Source: Bacteroidales bacterium
GTDB lineage: Bacteria; Bacteroidota; Bacteroidia; Bacteroidales; JAFGUD01
Reading direction: 5' to 3'
Assembly: GCA_016936595.1 (NCBI GenBank)
Contig: JAFGXO010000041.1
Coordinates: forward strand, 1-44,372
Length of the DNA: 44,372 nucleotides
The position numbers and the translations under genes were made by a program. Numbering within the stretch: the stretch's first letter is position 1; the number at the start of each line of letters is the position of its first letter. The notes under the pieces are model-generated. The model was not told the DNA's origin. It saw only the letters and a program-made list of their open reading frames with translations, and ran no database searches. Below, piece after piece: positions 44,345-44,372 of this stretch.

Positions 44345-44372
44345 ATTTTCGAAATTCAATCTACATTTAATA

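Overview
The window is AT-rich (roughly 30% G+C by eye) and reads as a chromosomal segment of a Bacteroidota bacterium. The evidence is a TonB-dependent receptor with a carboxypeptidase-like N-terminal domain, a Bacteroidetes-type ParC with an acidic tail, an oversized signal peptidase I, a FISUMP-domain fragment, almost no Shine-Dalgarno sequences, and several promoters of the form TTG-N18-23-TAnnTTTG. I cannot name a genus from sequence alone.

Layout. 0.2-4.7 kb (- strand): a receiver-like/PEP-synthase-like protein and upp, separated by seven perfect-period copies of a GC-rich 56-bp repeat. 4.8-8.8 kb (-): one very long reading frame encoding ferredoxin, [FeFe]-hydrogenase-like H domain, Fe-S domain, PAS domains and a SpoIIE phosphatase, cut by two in-frame TAA codons. 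8.8-10.0 kb: gene-poor, with the remains of an IS1380-type transposase. 10.0-15.5 kb: housekeeping genes (a STAS/SpoIIAA-like protein, lepB, aspartate kinase, fbp, rhomboid protease). 15.6-18.5 kb (+): a promoter, two TPP riboswitches in tandem and a TonB-dependent receptor, probably for thiamine. 18.6-22.5 kb (+): a CoA-type NUDIX hydrolase translationally coupled to a TPR-PAS-PAS-SpoIIE phosphatase. 22.5-24.9 kb (-): a decaying patch (amidase, FISUMP protein and small membrane protein, all frameshifted) between two intact small exported proteins. 25.1-30.4 kb (-): a LuxR-type response regulator, its TPR histidine kinase, and parC. 30.6-32.9 kb (-): three exported proteins. 33.0-44.3 kb (-): a signalling cluster of a 7xPAS membrane protein, a HAMP-GAF-PAS-PAS-SpoIIE phosphatase, a SiaB-type kinase, a SiaC phosphoprotein, and a TerB/FHA-like/ABCG transporter fusion.

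How it fits together. The window is rich in phosphatase-based partner switching: three SpoIIE-type PP2C phosphatases with different sensory inputs (redox/hydrogenase-like, TPR, and HAMP-GAF-PAS). The 33-44 kb cluster contains recognisable SiaA, SiaB and SiaC equivalents but no diguanylate cyclase, the known SiaC target in Pseudomonas. Its next gene is an ABC transporter whose N-terminus carries an FHA-like domain, so an unusual output is possible. The seven PAS units of the neighbouring protein repeat at exactly 405 bp with no indels. Together with the interrupted hydrogenase-like sensor phosphatase and the double TPP riboswitch, this cluster is the most interesting part of the window.
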